From Petrimonas sp. IBARAKI (GTDB lineage Bacteria; Bacteroidota; Bacteroidia; Bacteroidales; Dysgonomonadaceae): 64,000 bases of DNA. The stretch covers positions 3,410,001 to 3,474,000 of the forward strand of contig AP018040.2 of assembly GCA_002356435.2 (NCBI GenBank), in the 5' to 3' direction. Positions 1 through 9,547 of this stretch are shown here, piece by piece. The position numbers were made by a program, and so were the translations under genes. The notes beneath the pieces are model-generated. The model did no database searches. It saw only the letters and a program-made list of their open reading frames with translations, and had not been told where the DNA came from. Positions within the stretch are counted from its first letter, which is position 1, and each line of letters opens with the position of its first letter.

Positions 1-616
1 CGGAAAAAACGATCAGCGACACCAGCAATTTCAGCAGGAAGATCAGATTTAGCCCGCCATCACTGCTGGATAAGATAAGTGCAAGAATAATCAAAACGGC
101 CGTATCAGTCAGGATGGTACCTCCGACCGTAATGGCAACCGCCTGATTTTTAGCGACCCCCATTCTGCTCACGATAGGATAGGTGACCAATGTGTGCGTA
201 GCAAACATACTGGCCGTAAGGAAACTAGCGTTTATGTCGTACCCCAGCAGGTAGTGGCATACCGGGAATCCAATGGAAAGCGGAAGGATAAAGGTGAAGA
301 AACCAAAGACAAGGCTTTTGTTTTTATTGGCGACAAACTCGTTCAAATCAAGTTCCAACCCTACGATAAACATAATGTAAAGCAATCCGATCGTCGAGAA
401 CATCGACACACCCGGGTGATTATTATCGATAAGATTCAGTCCGAACGGGCCAATGATCACTCCCGCAACAATAAGTCCGATAATACTCGGCACATTGAAG
501 CGTTTCAGCAAAATCGGAGCCAGCAAAACAATAGCCAGCAACACCGCAAAGATAAGAACGGGATTGGTAAACGGCAGTGTAAATTCGTGCGTTATATCCG
601 AAAAAAAATCGTTCAT
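1..616 (-). CDS. Cation:proton antiporter (CPA2/KefB type), 3' part beyond window
   Basis: I translated the minus strand from the ATG at 616-614; 205 codons stay open to the window edge, so the C-terminus is missing. The protein is very hydrophobic. An early membrane helix is followed by a short cytoplasmic turn and a helix containing [17 protein letters not shown], the characteristic second segment of the monovalent cation:proton antiporter-2 family. A later helix contains [15 protein letters not shown], resembling the acidic-residue helix that carries ions in this family. Inner-membrane Na+(K+)/H+ exchange is the expected role. It diverges from the uvrA-like gene and has a TAnnTTTG box about 40 bases upstream. 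The ion specificity is not readable, and a TrkA-N/RCK tail could exist outside the window. Confidence 0.88.
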   Translation of the reverse strand, partial: MNDFFSDITHEFTLPFTNPVLIFAVLLAIVLLAPILLKRFNVPSIIGLIVAGVIIGPFGLNLIDNNHPGVSMFSTIGLLYIMFIVGLELDLNEFVANKNKSLVFGFFTFILPLSIGFPVCHYLLGYDINASFLTASMFATHTLVTYPIVSRMGVAKNQAVAITVGGTILTDTAVLIILALILSSSDGGLNLIFLLKLLVSLIVFS

Positions 617-655
617 CGGTGGTGTTATTCTGATTCTTCCAAATTTCGTGATTTG

Positions 656-663
656 CAAAAATA
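656..663 (-). promoter_or_regulatory. Bacteroidota -7 box for the antiporter gene
   Basis: On the minus strand the bases read TATTTTTG, matching the Bacteroidota sigma-ABfr -7 consensus TAnnTTTG. The box lies 40 bases upstream of the antiporter ATG. No convincing -33 TTG element sits at the usual spacing. Confidence 0.5.
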
Positions 664-687
664 CGGAAAATATTTCAATAAAGTCGT

Positions 688-695
688 TATCTTTG
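688..695 (+). promoter_or_regulatory. Bacteroidota -7 box for the uvrA-like gene
   Basis: The bases read TATCTTTG (TAnnTTTG), 18 bases before the ATG at 714. This position supports that ATG over the longer open frame starting at 453, whose extra codons lie upstream of the promoter and inside the divergent gene. Confidence 0.6.
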
Positions 696-713
696 CAGGT
701 TGAATTCCAATTT

Positions 714-3509
714 ATGAGCAGCGAGAAGCAAATAGAACTAAAAGGAGTACGCGTCAATAATCTCAAAAACATCGACGTAATTATTCCCCGGAATGCATTT
801 ACCGTTATCACGGGTCTCTCCGGTTCAGGGAAATCATCCCTGGCATTCGATACGCTTTATGCCGAGGGCCAGCGCCGCTATGTAGAAAGCCTCTCGGCTT
901 ACGCCCGCCAGTTTCTTGGCAGGATGAACAAACCCGAGTGTGATTTTATTAAAGGAATTCCACCGGCCATAGCCATTGAACAAAAAGTAAACACCCGAAA
1001 TCCCCGCTCAACCGTAGGTACCTCTACCGAAATTTATGAATACCTGCGGCTACTCTTCGCCCGGATCGGTAAAACAATTTCGCCCGTTTCCGGTGATGAG
1101 GTAAAAAAGCACACCGTCAGCGATGTCATTGCCAAAATGCTTCAATACCGGGAAGGAACACGTATGGCGGTGCTTTCGCCCATACAACTGCGAAACGGAA
1201 GAACGTTACCGGAGCAACTGGACGTTTTAATGAAAGAGGGCTTTTCGCGTGTGGATGTGGGCGATACCTTTTATCGGATCGACGAACTCTTGGCACAAAA
1301 GACAATACCGGATATTCAGGATGTCCTGTTGGTTATTGACCGGTTGTCCTGTTCGGGCGACAAATCGGTCGTCAACCGGCTGTCGGATTCGGTAGAAACC
1401 TCTTTTATAGAAGGGAAGGGCGAGTGTATCGTCCGTTTCTGGACACAAGACGGTGCAGAAACTTTTACTTTTTCGAACCGTTTCGAAGCGGATGGGATCA
1501 CGTTCGAAGAACCGTCGGACCTGATGTTCAACTTCAACAGCCCGGTAGGTGCCTGTCCCAAATGCGAGGGTTTCGGAAAAGTAATTGGAATTGACGAAAA
1601 CCTGGTTATCCCCGACAAGAGCCTCTCGGTTCAGGAGGAGTGCGTACAATGCTGGAAAGGCGAAAAAATGAGTGAATGGCGCAAAGAATTCGTTTTCAAC
1701 GCTTATAAAGTCGATTTTCCCATTCACAGGGCATATTACGGGTTGAACGATGAAGAGAAAGACATCTTATGGAACGGGCGTCATGATCTCGGCATTTACG
1801 GGATCAACGATTTTTTCCGGATGCTGGAAGAGAATCTTTATAAAATTCAGTACCGGGTGATGCTGGCGCGGTATCGCGGAAAAACCACCTGTCCGGTTTG
1901 CAAAGGTGCCCGGCTGAAAAAAGAGGCCGGATTCGTGAAGGTAGGCGGGAAAAATATAAGCGAACTGGTTCTCTTGCCCGTTACGGAGTTAAAGTTGTTT
2001 TTTGACACACTTATACTCAATGAAACCGATGCCGCCATTGCTGAACGGTTGCTTACGGAGATCAACAACCGTATCCTGTTCCTGATTGAGGTAGGACTTG
2101 GTTACCTGACACTGAACCGGTTATCAAACACCCTTTCGGGAGGAGAAAGCCAGCGAATAAACCTGGCCTCATCCCTGGGAAGTAGCCTGGTTGGATCACT
2201 CTATATTTTGGACGAACCGAGTATTGGGCTGCACTCCCGGGATACCCACCTGCTCATTAAAGTGTTACGCCAGCTGCAGCAACTGGGCAATACCGTGGTA
2301 GTGGTGGAACATGACGAAGAGATTATCCGGGCAGCAGACTATATTATTGATATCGGCCCCGAAGCGGGGCGACTAGGTGGAAGAATCATGTATCAGGGCA
2401 ATGTATCGGAGTTGGTGAAAAACACCGGCAGCCATACGGTGAGGTACCTGACGGGGGAAGAAAAGATTGATGTTCCGAAACACCGCCGCAAATGGAACAA
2501 CTTTATCGAAGTGAAGGGTGCACGACAAAACAACCTTAAAAACATAGATGTGAGATTTCCGTTGAATGTCATGACCGTGGTAACAGGTGTCAGCGGATCG
2601 GGAAAATCTTCGCTGGTAAACGATGTGCTAAGCAACGCTTTACACAATTACTACAAAGGAAGTGCATTGGAACAAACTGAATTTAACGCCATTTCCGGCG
2701 ATTTAAAACTTGCCCAATCGGTGGAATTTGTCGACCAGAACCCCATCGGCAGATCCACGCGTTCCAATCCGGTCACCTACATAAAGGCATACGACGAAAT
2801 CCGTAAGCTATTTGCCGCTCAACCGCTTGCCAAACAGATGGGATATACCCCGGCACATTTCTCGTTCAATGTAGAAGGCGGAAGGTGTGACGAGTGCAAG
2901 GGTGAGGGTACAATTACAGTGGAGATGCAGTTTATGGCCGATATCCGGCTGGAATGTGAATCGTGTCACGGCAAGCGCTTTTCTCGGGAAATTCTGGATG
3001 TTGAATACAAGGGATTAAACATCCACGAAGTGCTGGAAATGACCATCAATCAGGCAATCGAGTTTTTCGGGGCACAGAAAGGCGCAACGGAAAAGAAAAT
3101 AACCAAAAGGATGCAACCGCTACAAGATGTAGGGTTGGGCTATCTCAAGCTCGGACAATCCTCTTCAACATTGTCGGGTGGAGAAAATCAGCGTGTAAAA
3201 TTAGCGTTTTACCTGGGTGAAGAGAAATCGGAACCCACTATTTTTATTTTTGATGAGCCAACTACTGGACTACATTTTCACGATATCAAAACACTGCTGA
3301 AAGCATTTAATGCACTTATAGAAAGAGGGCATACGGTCATTATTATCGAGCACAACATGGAAGTAATTAAGTGCGCCGACCACATCATCGACATAGGCCC
3401 GGAAGGCGGAATATACGGTGGCTATATTGTCTGTGAAGGCACGCCTGAAACAATTTCTGCATGTAAGGAATCGCATACGGGCAGGTTCTTACGGGAGAAG
3501 CTAACGTAG
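714..3509 (+). CDS. uvrA: UvrA-family excinuclease ABC subunit A
   Basis: This is a DNA-damage recognition ATPase of nucleotide excision repair, 931 residues, near the usual family length of about 940. Walker A (GLSGSGKS) is at residues 34-41. A second Walker A (GVSGSGKS) is near 628. ABC signatures LSGGESQR and LSGGENQR are near 473 and 820, so both ATPase halves are complete. The C-terminal zinc finger is intact (CDEC ... CESC near 725). The N-terminal zinc finger keeps ACPKC near 280, but the preceding CxxC pair normally found before the LFSFN-like segment is absent (FEADG stands there). An extra CVQC is near 310. That pattern suggests a UvrA paralogue rather than the main copy, though I cannot test this. 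The gene converges on the DUF2752 gene with only 5 bases between stops. Confidence 0.93.
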   Translation: MSSEKQIELKGVRVNNLKNIDVIIPRNAFTVITGLSGSGKSSLAFDTLYAEGQRRYVESLSAYARQFLGRMNKPECDFIKGIPPAIAIEQKVNTRNPRSTVGTSTEIYEYLRLLFARIGKTISPVSGDEVKKHTVSDVIAKMLQYREGTRMAVLSPIQLRNGRTLPEQLDVLMKEGFSRVDVGDTFYRIDELLAQKTIPDIQDVLLVIDRLSCSGDKSVVNRLSDSVETSFIEGKGECIVRFWTQDGAETFTFSNRFEADGITFEEPSDLMFNFNSPVGACPKCEGFGKVIGIDENLVIPDKSLSVQEECVQCWKGEKMSEWRKEFVFNAYKVDFPIHRAYYGLNDEEKDILWNGRHDLGIYGINDFFRMLEENLYKIQYRVMLARYRGKTTCPVCKGARLKKEAGFVKVGGKNISELVLLPVTELKLFFDTLILNETDAAIAERLLTEINNRILFLIEVGLGYLTLNRLSNTLSGGESQRINLASSLGSSLVGSLYILDEPSIGLHSRDTHLLIKVLRQLQQLGNTVVVVEHDEEIIRAADYIIDIGPEAGRLGGRIMYQGNVSELVKNTGSHTVRYLTGEEKIDVPKHRRKWNNFIEVKGARQNNLKNIDVRFPLNVMTVVTGVSGSGKSSLVNDVLSNALHNYYKGSALEQTEFNAISGDLKLAQSVEFVDQNPIGRSTRSNPVTYIKAYDEIRKLFAAQPLAKQMGYTPAHFSFNVEGGRCDECKGEGTITVEMQFMADIRLECESCHGKRFSREILDVEYKGLNIHEVLEMTINQAIEFFGAQKGATEKKITKRMQPLQDVGLGYLKLGQSSSTLSGGENQRVKLAFYLGEEKSEPTIFIFDEPTTGLHFHDIKTLLKAFNALIERGHTVIIIEHNMEVIKCADHIIDIGPEGGIYGGYIVCEGTPETISACKESHTGRFLREKLT

Positions 3510-3514
3510 CAGAT

Positions 3515-3895
3515 TTACAAATTCCTAACTACCCAATATACCATTATTCCCGATATCACAAATATAGCCGCCCATTTACCAAAAAGCAGTTTCTCCCATT
3601 TCGGGAAACGGTGTTTCCCATTAAAAAAAGCCAGGTAAAATCCAAACAATAAATACGGAGACAAGAACAGGATAAGTGCATTCTGTGAAAAAGCGCTTTT
3701 TAAGTCCAGGTGCAACATATCATGAATAGCGCGTTGAGAACCGCATCCGGGACATTCATATCCGGTAGCCAGAAGAAACGGACAACGGGGAAACACAGCC
3801 ATTTCCTCGGGGTCGAAGAGATAAAACATAAAAGCAACTGCCACAAGCAAAAGGCTAATGGCAGCACCTATAACTATTTTACCCGTCTTGGTCAA
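3515..3895 (-). CDS. DUF2752 family membrane protein
   Basis: A 126-residue protein with three predicted membrane helices (about 7-26, 75-92, 108-123). Between the first and second is CPGCGSQRA at 48-56, the signature of DUF2752. The family has no settled biochemical role. The gene is the last of a short minus-strand operon: it starts 6 bases after the end of the GYF/CD225 protein gene. That linkage suggests a shared membrane function, but nothing in the sequence says which. The two cysteines spaced CxxC could bind metal or form a disulfide. Confidence 0.85.
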   Translation of the reverse strand: MTKTGKIVIGAAISLLLVAVAFMFYLFDPEEMAVFPRCPFLLATGYECPGCGSQRAIHDMLHLDLKSAFSQNALILFLSPYLLFGFYLAFFNGKHRFPKWEKLLFGKWAAIFVISGIMVYWVVRNL

Positions 3896-3901
3896 TCCAA
3901 A

Positions 3902-4474
3902 TTAAATCTCGTATCCAGATCCGCTAAACACCTCACTTATGCCGGCCATCGACACGCCAAAAGCGATAATGAGAATTATGGCAACAATCCACAGAACTAC
4001 CCAGGCAATACCTATCCACATGGCAATTTTTGTCCATTTTCCGGCCTGACCGGAAGCTTCCAGCGAGCCAGTATAGTCACCGCGGGCATAAAGAGATTCT
4101 ACTTTTGAGGCATGCACAATCCCTATAATTCCGAGAAGACTGAATATACTGCTGCAGAGTAGAAACGGAAGTACAGTGGCTAAGATAGATTCGATTAGCC
4201 ACGATTTAGGCATCGGCTGTTGTTGCAGAGAGCCTCCGTAACTCAACGGTTGGGCAGGCGGGGTCACGGGTTGCGCAGCCGGTTGAGGCGGATAATAACC
4301 TGCATTATCAACAAAAAGGGTATCCAATTCGGCAACGTTCGAAGCACGTACCCATTCGCTCATCCCTGGCGCCCACACCAGCGTATCTTTTTTGATGTTT
4401 TCGCTTTTCAACTCTTCGGGTGAAAATGTGCCTTTTTGTTTTCCTTCGCTGTCAATGTAAAAGTAACGGTTCAT
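3902..4474 (-). CDS. GYF_2 (DUF4339) plus CD225/dispanin-type membrane protein
   Basis: A 190-residue protein of three parts. Residues 1-54 form a GYF_2/DUF4339 domain (starting with NRYFYIDSEGKQKGTFS, and with W near 34 and 42), a likely peptide- or proline-binding module. Residues 55-88 are a proline/glutamine-rich linker. Residues 89-190 contain the CD225 signature (PKSWLIESILAT ... GIVHASKVESLYARGDY) and two to three membrane helices. The same architecture occurs widely in Bacteroidota, function unknown. It sits 12 bases after the lipoprotein gene and 6 bases before the DUF2752 gene, so the three are probably co-transcribed. The proline-rich linker might be bound by the GYF domain of a neighbouring copy, which is inference only. 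Confidence 0.85.
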   Translation of the reverse strand: MNRYFYIDSEGKQKGTFSPEELKSENIKKDTLVWAPGMSEWVRASNVAELDTLFVDNAGYYPPQPAAQPVTPPAQPLSYGGSLQQQPMPKSWLIESILATVLPFLLCSSIFSLLGIIGIVHASKVESLYARGDYTGSLEASGQAGKWTKIAMWIGIAWVVLWIVAIILIIAFGVSMAGISEVFSGSGYEI

Positions 4475-4486
4475 AATCGTAATGTT

Positions 4487-4885
4487 TTATTTGTAATCTT
4501 CAGGTGTAATGTGTATTATTTTTAGTATGTTTCCCGCGGAATCGGTATAAATATAATCAATTTTAACTTCGTTTTCCGTGAAAATTTTCAAGTCAGGATT
4601 CAACCTGAACGCCTCCCGGATATTGTTTTTCGTTTGCTCTTCCACAGCCCGGAGCATCGACTGAGGTTCAGCTGTATTCACCAGTTGATACCGGTACTGA
4701 AAAACATTGCCTTCCGTTACATCTGCCCCCAGAAAAATGGTATGGTCATCGAGTTGAGCCGGTACGGACTTGTTGAGGTTATCAGCCATTTCCACCAGTT
4801 CCCGATACAATCTTCTGTCGCCTGAACATTGTAAAAGTAGCAGGGAAAACCCAATTATAAAAATGAGGTGAAATTTATTCTGCAT
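4487..4885 (-). CDS. Small putative lipoprotein, function unknown
   Basis: A 132-residue protein with a signal peptide ending in a lipobox (LLLQC, lipidated Cys20). The mature part is about 110 residues and shows no motif I recognise. It has alternating polar and hydrophobic segments and a TENEVKIDYIYTDSAG stretch near the C-terminus that looks like beta strands. It is the first gene of the operon with the GYF/CD225 and DUF2752 genes, and a TAnnTTTG box lies 18 bases upstream. It is expected in the periplasm or outer membrane. Confidence 0.8.
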   Translation of the reverse strand: MQNKFHLIFIIGFSLLLLQCSGDRRLYRELVEMADNLNKSVPAQLDDHTIFLGADVTEGNVFQYRYQLVNTAEPQSMLRAVEEQTKNNIREAFRLNPDLKIFTENEVKIDYIYTDSAGNILKIIHITPEDYK

Positions 4886-4902
4886 GACGTAAAATCTTGA
4901 TA

Positions 4903-4910
4903 CAAAATTA
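4903..4910 (-). promoter_or_regulatory. Bacteroidota -7 box for the lipoprotein/GYF/DUF2752 operon
   Basis: The minus strand reads TAATTTTG, a match to TAnnTTTG, 18 bases upstream of the lipoprotein ATG. No clear -33 element is visible. Confidence 0.5.
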
Positions 4911-4986
4911 AAAAAGTTTGCGTAGGGTAGAAAATATTTTGTAATTATTTTGTGGAAGTTTATGAATATCCCCCTAAAAAAGATTT

Positions 4987-5014
4987 TGGCAGGATATCTC
5001 GCGACATCCTGCCA
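4987..5014 (-). terminator. Hairpin with T-rich tail, possible dgt terminator
   Basis: A perfect 9-bp inverted repeat (TGGCAGGAT / ATCCTGCCA) with a 10-base loop. On the minus strand it is followed by AAAATCTTTTTT, compatible with an intrinsic terminator about 130 bases past the dGTPase stop. The T run is displaced a few bases from the stem, so the call is moderate. On the plus strand the same hairpin precedes an 11-codon mini-ORF (5044-5076). Confidence 0.45.
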
Positions 5015-5076
5015 AACATGTTAACCTTAAATCTAATACTATTATGAAAAAACCACGTTGCAAATATAAAAAATAA
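5015..5076 (+). other. Leader-like segment with 11-codon mini-ORF
   Basis: Immediately right of the hairpin is an AACATGTT palindrome (5015-5022), then an AT-rich run and an ATG at 5044. This opens a mini-ORF, MKKPRCKYKK, stopping at 5076. No further plus-strand gene follows; the dGTPase gene converges from the right. The arrangement (hairpin, conserved-looking spacer, very short basic peptide) resembles an orphan 5' leader. Whether it is expressed cannot be judged here. The rest of 4886-5147 is AT-rich and holds no other gene. Confidence 0.25.
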
Positions 5077-5147
5077 ATTAAAAGCCTCCAAATTTTTTCA
5101 ATAAAAAATTAAAAAATATTTTTCGCTTACAATTTGACACTAATTAA

Positions 5148-6476
5148 TTATATTGCCGGCAACCCCATTCCCGTAATTTTCCGGTATAAGTCGAGTGCGT
5201 AGATGTCGGTCATTCCGGATACGTAATCAATGATTGACTGTACTTTAGAATAGAGATCATCCGAATCCGGCTCATATTGTTCAGGGACTCTTCCCAGCAA
5301 CAGCTTTGAATACGTATGAGAAGGATTCTGTATGGCCTCCGACAATTTTTCGAGCAAAAATCCGATAATTCTGTATCCGGCCAACTCAATATCCAGTACA
5401 TCTTTTGACAAATAAATATTATTTACGGCAAAATCGGAACAGTTCCTGTATGCTCTTTGTGTTTTTTCGGATATATTTTTTATTAACGAACCCTTAAATT
5501 CTCCCGACAAGATAGCTTCTTCGTGTTTTAAAAATGCTTCCGAACATTCATTCACCAACAATCCTATGACACTTGCGCGCAGATAAGCGATCTGTTCGTT
5601 AATATCACTAACAAAATTCAAATTATTGATTCTGCGTTGTCGTCTTTCGCCTTCAAAAAAATTGAGAAAAAGCTCTTTGGCTTTTTCGGTAGAAATCAAA
5701 TGCAGTTTATGGGCATCTTCAATATCCATGATCTGGTAGCAAATATCATCTGCGGCTTCCACCAGATAGACCAACGGATGACGCGTATAACAAACCGGAT
5801 CCTCTCCTAGGCAGGGAATACCGAGTTCATCGGCAATAATCCTGTAATCGTCTTCCTCCGAAGCAAAAAAACCAAACTTGTTTTTTCCGCCGCTCAGCTC
5901 CGATGAATAGGGATACTTAACAATGGATGCCAGGGTGGAATAAGTCAGAGCAAAACCACCTTTACGGCGTCCTTTAAACTGATGCATCAATAAACGAACG
6001 GCATTGGCGTTTCCTTCAAAACAGGTAAAATCGGTCCACCGTCCCCCTTCGGCTTCCACTTGCTGCTGTAACGCCTGTCCTTTACCTTCGGAGAAAAAAG
6101 TAGAAATGGCTTTTTCACCCGAGTGCCCAAACGGAGGGTTTCCCAGATCATGCGCCAGACAAGCAGCGGAAACGATAGCTCCCGTCTCTTCAAAGTGAGC
6201 CGGCGAAGAGGGATATTTCTGGCGAATTCCACGGCCGATATTCTCTCCCAGTGAACGCCCGACACTCGACACTTCAAGGCTGTGGGTTAACCGGTTGTGA
6301 ACAAACACGCTTCCGGGAAGGGGGAAGACCTGCGTTTTGTTTTGCAAACGTCTGAAAGGTGATGAGAAAATCAACCGGTCATAATCGCGTTGATATTCCG
6401 TCCTGTCGTGCCTGTTTTCGGTGTGATATTCCTCCATCCCGAATCGCCTCGAAGACAATAATCGTTCCCAATTCAT
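5148..6476 (-). CDS. dgt: Deoxyguanosinetriphosphate triphosphohydrolase (dGTPase)
   Basis: Hydrolyses dGTP (possibly other dNTPs) to the nucleoside and tripolyphosphate, in the cytoplasm, affecting dNTP pools. The protein is 442 residues, normal for the family. The HD-domain metal ligands are visible: His65 in RLTHSLEV, His109-Asp110 in LAHDLGNPPFGHSG, and the conserved DDICYQIMDIED segment further on. The N-terminal RTEYQRDYDRLIFSSPFRRLQNKTQVF is typical of bacterial dGTPases. The gene stands alone, divergent from the purF-like gene, with the likely terminator at 4987-5014. Confidence 0.95.
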   Translation of the reverse strand: MNWERLLSSRRFGMEEYHTENRHDRTEYQRDYDRLIFSSPFRRLQNKTQVFPLPGSVFVHNRLTHSLEVSSVGRSLGENIGRGIRQKYPSSPAHFEETGAIVSAACLAHDLGNPPFGHSGEKAISTFFSEGKGQALQQQVEAEGGRWTDFTCFEGNANAVRLLMHQFKGRRKGGFALTYSTLASIVKYPYSSELSGGKNKFGFFASEEDDYRIIADELGIPCLGEDPVCYTRHPLVYLVEAADDICYQIMDIEDAHKLHLISTEKAKELFLNFFEGERRQRRINNLNFVSDINEQIAYLRASVIGLLVNECSEAFLKHEEAILSGEFKGSLIKNISEKTQRAYRNCSDFAVNNIYLSKDVLDIELAGYRIIGFLLEKLSEAIQNPSHTYSKLLLGRVPEQYEPDSDDLYSKVQSIIDYVSGMTDIYALDLYRKITGMGLPAI

Positions 6477-6594
6477 TCTAAAATCATACTTTTACTACAA
6501 AGATAAGATAAAGTTTTTTAGTAACATCGTTAGCTGCACGCCACTCAAAACAAAAATTAACCCCAAACATCATCATTTTCTCCCCAAATACCCT

Positions 6595-6602
6595 TAAATT
6601 TG
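6595..6602 (+). promoter_or_regulatory. Bacteroidota -7 box for the purF-like operon
   Basis: The bases read TAAATTTG, matching TAnnTTTG, 26 bases before the ATG at 6629. It lies in the 152-base divergent gap between dgt and the purF-like gene, and would serve the five-gene run down to aroE. Confidence 0.5.
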
Positions 6603-6628
6603 TGCCTTAATTTCAGAAAGGTTTATCA

Positions 6629-8557
6629 ATGACTGACATCATCAAGCACGAATGCGGTATTGCAATGATCCGCCTACTAAAACCCCTCGATTATTATTAC
6701 AAAAAATACGGAACGTGGCAGTACGGTCTGGACAAGCTTTACTTGCTGATGGAAAAACAGCACAACCGTGGGCAGGAAGGTGCCGGCCTGGGTGCCGTAA
6801 AACTGGAGGCCGCTCCCGGTAATGAATTTATTTTCAGGGAAAGAGCACTGGGATCGGGTGCTATCTCAGAGATTTTTGGGAAAGTACACGATGCATTCAA
6901 GGATTTTACTCCACAGCAACTCCAGGATATCGAATTCGTAAAACGTTCGGTTCCGTTTGCTTCCGAATTATTTATCGGGCATCTTCGTTACAGCACCACC
7001 GGAAAAAGCGGCTTGACGTATGTTCACCCGCTGCTGCGCCGGAACAACTGGGCTTCGCGCAGTCTGGCGCTCGCCGGAAACTTCAACATGACGAACGTGG
7101 ACGAAATGTTCGAACAGTTGATTTCGGAAGGACAACATCCGCGCGATTATGCCGATACATTTGTGATGCTGGAATCGCTCGGGCATTACCTCGACAGGGA
7201 GGTGCAATACCAATACGATAAAATAGAAAAATCGGACCTGAACGGCCAGCAGGTAAGCCACCGTATCGAAGAAAAACTGGACATTCCGTTTCTTCTGAAG
7301 CGTGCCAGCAAATTATGGGACGGCGGATATGCGCTTTGTGGCCTTATCGGCTGCGGCGACACGTTCACCCTCCGTGATCCGTGGGGAATTCGTTCGGCTT
7401 TTTACTATTTTGACGATGAAGTAGCGGTGGTAGCATCGGAACGCCCGGTCATCCAAACGGCGTTTAACCTCAAGAAAGATGATGTTCACGAATTACAACC
7501 CGGTGAAGCCTTTATCGTGAAACGAAACGGAACGATCACAACCCAACAGATTCTGGAACCAAAAGAAAAAATAACCCCCTGTTCGTTTGAACGGATCTAT
7601 TTTTCACGTGGCTCGGATTATGATATTTACCGCGAAAGGAAGAAACTGGGCGAACTTCTTGTTCCCGAAATTGTTGAGACAATAAACAATGATTTTGAAA
7701 ACACGGTTTTCTCGTTCATCCCCAACACCGCCGAAGTAGCATACTTCGGGATGCTCGAAGGATTGGAAAAACATTTCAACCACAACAAGGCGGTTGAGTT
7801 ACTCGAGAAACGTGACCAATTGACTCCCGGCGAAGTCGAAATGATCCTGGCCAAAAGGGTACGCTCGGAAAAAGTCGCGATAAAAGACATAAAGTTGCGT
7901 ACATTCATTGCACAAGGAAAATCCAGAAATGACCTGGCAGCCCATGTTTACGACGTCACGTATGGTTCACTGAAGCGCGGAAAGGACACGTTGGTTATTA
8001 TTGATGATAGTATCGTGCGCGGAACGACACTGAAACAAAGTATTATCAAGATTCTGGACAGGCTGGACCCGAAGAAGATCGTTATTGTTTCTTCATCTCC
8101 GCAAATCCGTTATCCCGATTGCTACGGTATCGACATGTCGCGCATGAGCGAATTCATTGCTTTCAAAGCGGCAATCAAACTATTGGAAGAACGGGGTATG
8201 CAGTATATTATAGAAAGTGTATATGAAAAATGTGTTGCTCAGAGCCGGAAGAAAAAAGAAGAAATCGTGAATTATGTAAAAGAGATTTATGCCCCTTTTT
8301 CGGATGAAGAAATTTCGGATAAGATTGCCGAAATGCTTACCGACAAGGACATAAAGGCTGAAGTAAAAATTGTGTTTCAAACCATCGACGACTTGCACAA
8401 AGCGTGTCCCAACAACGCTGGCGACTGGTATTTTTCGGGCAATTATCCTACTCCGGGCGGAAACAGATTGGTCAATAATGCGTTTATCAATTATATAGAA
8501 GGACACGAGAACAAAGTGTATCAATATTCGTTGAACTTTACAAACAGCGTTAAATGA
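6629..8557 (+). CDS. purF: Amidophosphoribosyltransferase-like protein (PurF family, long form)
   Basis: A two-domain class-II glutamine amidotransferase/phosphoribosyltransferase. A short N-terminal extension precedes Cys9 (HECGIAM), the expected Ntn nucleophile after processing. The glutaminase signatures HNRGQEGAGL and IGHLRYSTTG follow. The PRPP-binding loop is near residue 455 (VIIDDSIVRGTT). At 642 residues it is much longer than ordinary PurF (about 470-500). The extra length is spread over inserts between the domains and a C-terminal tail of about 100 residues. Bacteroidota often carry this long form beside a standard PurF, so the symbol is tentative. It overlaps the phoH-like gene by four bases (ATGA), indicating translational coupling. 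Confidence 0.85.
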   Translation: MTDIIKHECGIAMIRLLKPLDYYYKKYGTWQYGLDKLYLLMEKQHNRGQEGAGLGAVKLEAAPGNEFIFRERALGSGAISEIFGKVHDAFKDFTPQQLQDIEFVKRSVPFASELFIGHLRYSTTGKSGLTYVHPLLRRNNWASRSLALAGNFNMTNVDEMFEQLISEGQHPRDYADTFVMLESLGHYLDREVQYQYDKIEKSDLNGQQVSHRIEEKLDIPFLLKRASKLWDGGYALCGLIGCGDTFTLRDPWGIRSAFYYFDDEVAVVASERPVIQTAFNLKKDDVHELQPGEAFIVKRNGTITTQQILEPKEKITPCSFERIYFSRGSDYDIYRERKKLGELLVPEIVETINNDFENTVFSFIPNTAEVAYFGMLEGLEKHFNHNKAVELLEKRDQLTPGEVEMILAKRVRSEKVAIKDIKLRTFIAQGKSRNDLAAHVYDVTYGSLKRGKDTLVIIDDSIVRGTTLKQSIIKILDRLDPKKIVIVSSSPQIRYPDCYGIDMSRMSEFIAFKAAIKLLEERGMQYIIESVYEKCVAQSRKKKEEIVNYVKEIYAPFSDEEISDKIAEMLTDKDIKAEVKIVFQTIDDLHKACPNNAGDWYFSGNYPTPGGNRLVNNAFINYIEGHENKVYQYSLNFTNSVK

Positions 8558-9519
8558 TCGAACGTATCCTCATTCTCGAAAATGTAGACCCGGTTGTATT
8601 TTTTGGGATAAACAACAGTAACGTCCAGTTACTGAAAACGTTGTTTCCAAAACTTCGTATTGTGGCCCGCGGCAATGTAATCAAAGTTATTGGCGATGAG
8701 GAGGAACTGGTTACCTTCGAAGAAAAGGTTCACGAGTTGGAGAAATTCAGCATCGAGATGAACGTGCTGAAAGAGGAAGACATCCTGGATATAGTGAAAG
8801 GGAAAGCACCAACGGTTGTGAACCTGGATAACCTGATCATTCACGGGCTCAACGGAAAACCGATCTTGGCGCGTACGGCAAACCAAAAAAAACTGGTGGA
8901 GGTGTTCGACGATAACGACCTGGTCTTCGCCATCGGCCCTGCCGGGTCAGGGAAAACATATACCGCTATTGCACTGGCTGTAAGAGCGTTAAAAACCAAA
9001 CAAGTCAGAAAAATAATACTCAGCCGCCCGGCCGTTGAAGCCGGTGAAAAGCTGGGTTTCCTTCCGGGTGATATGAAAGAAAAGATCGATCCCTATCTTC
9101 AACCCCTTTATGACGCACTGGAAGATATGCTTCCTCCATTGAAACTCAAAGAATACATCGAAAACAAGATTATTCAGATTGCACCACTTGCCTTTATGCG
9201 TGGACGCACGCTGAATGATGCGGTCATTATTCTCGACGAAGCTCAGAATACGACCAAACCGCAGATAAAGATGTTCCTTACCCGGCTGGGGCTGAATGGA
9301 AAAATGATTGTTACGGGAGATATTACGCAAATCGATTTGCCCGCGTCTCAACAATCGGGACTAATTCATTCAATGAGTCTGCTGAAAGGTATCAAAGGAA
9401 TATCCACCGTGGAGTTCAATAAAAAAGATATCGTCCGCCACAAACTCGTACAGCGGATTGTAGAGGCCTACGAGAAAGAAACGCCGGACAATTTACCTGA
9501 TAAAGAAAAAAATAAATAA
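8554..9519 (+). CDS. PhoH-like (YbeZ-type) ATPase
   Basis: A 321-residue PhoH-family protein. An N-terminal KH-like segment (about 20-70) precedes the ATPase: Walker A GPAGSGKT at 128-135, and Walker [10 protein letters not shown] near 224. The C-terminal part contains the family signatures [11 protein letters not shown] and [14 protein letters not shown]. Family members are linked to RNA metabolism and ribosome maturation, often with YbeY, which is not next to it here. The start overlaps the purF-like stop by four bases. purC follows after 28 bases, so it lies in the middle of a probable operon. Confidence 0.93.
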   Translation: MIERILILENVDPVVFFGINNSNVQLLKTLFPKLRIVARGNVIKVIGDEEELVTFEEKVHELEKFSIEMNVLKEEDILDIVKGKAPTVVNLDNLIIHGLNGKPILARTANQKKLVEVFDDNDLVFAIGPAGSGKTYTAIALAVRALKTKQVRKIILSRPAVEAGEKLGFLPGDMKEKIDPYLQPLYDALEDMLPPLKLKEYIENKIIQIAPLAFMRGRTLNDAVIILDEAQNTTKPQIKMFLTRLGLNGKMIVTGDITQIDLPASQQSGLIHSMSLLKGIKGISTVEFNKKDIVRHKLVQRIVEAYEKETPDNLPDKEKNK

Positions 9520-9547
9520 TAAATCCGAAATCGAAAATCAACTGATT

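Noticed and set aside
194-703. 169-codon open frame on the plus strand
   Set aside because: It is antisense to the antiporter gene, whose protein has clear membrane and family motifs. The plus-strand translation is highly charged and without motifs.
453-713. N-terminal extension of the UvrA-like protein
   Set aside because: The extra 87 codons lie inside the antiporter gene and upstream of the promoter box at 688-695. The UvrA N-terminus begins normally at 714.
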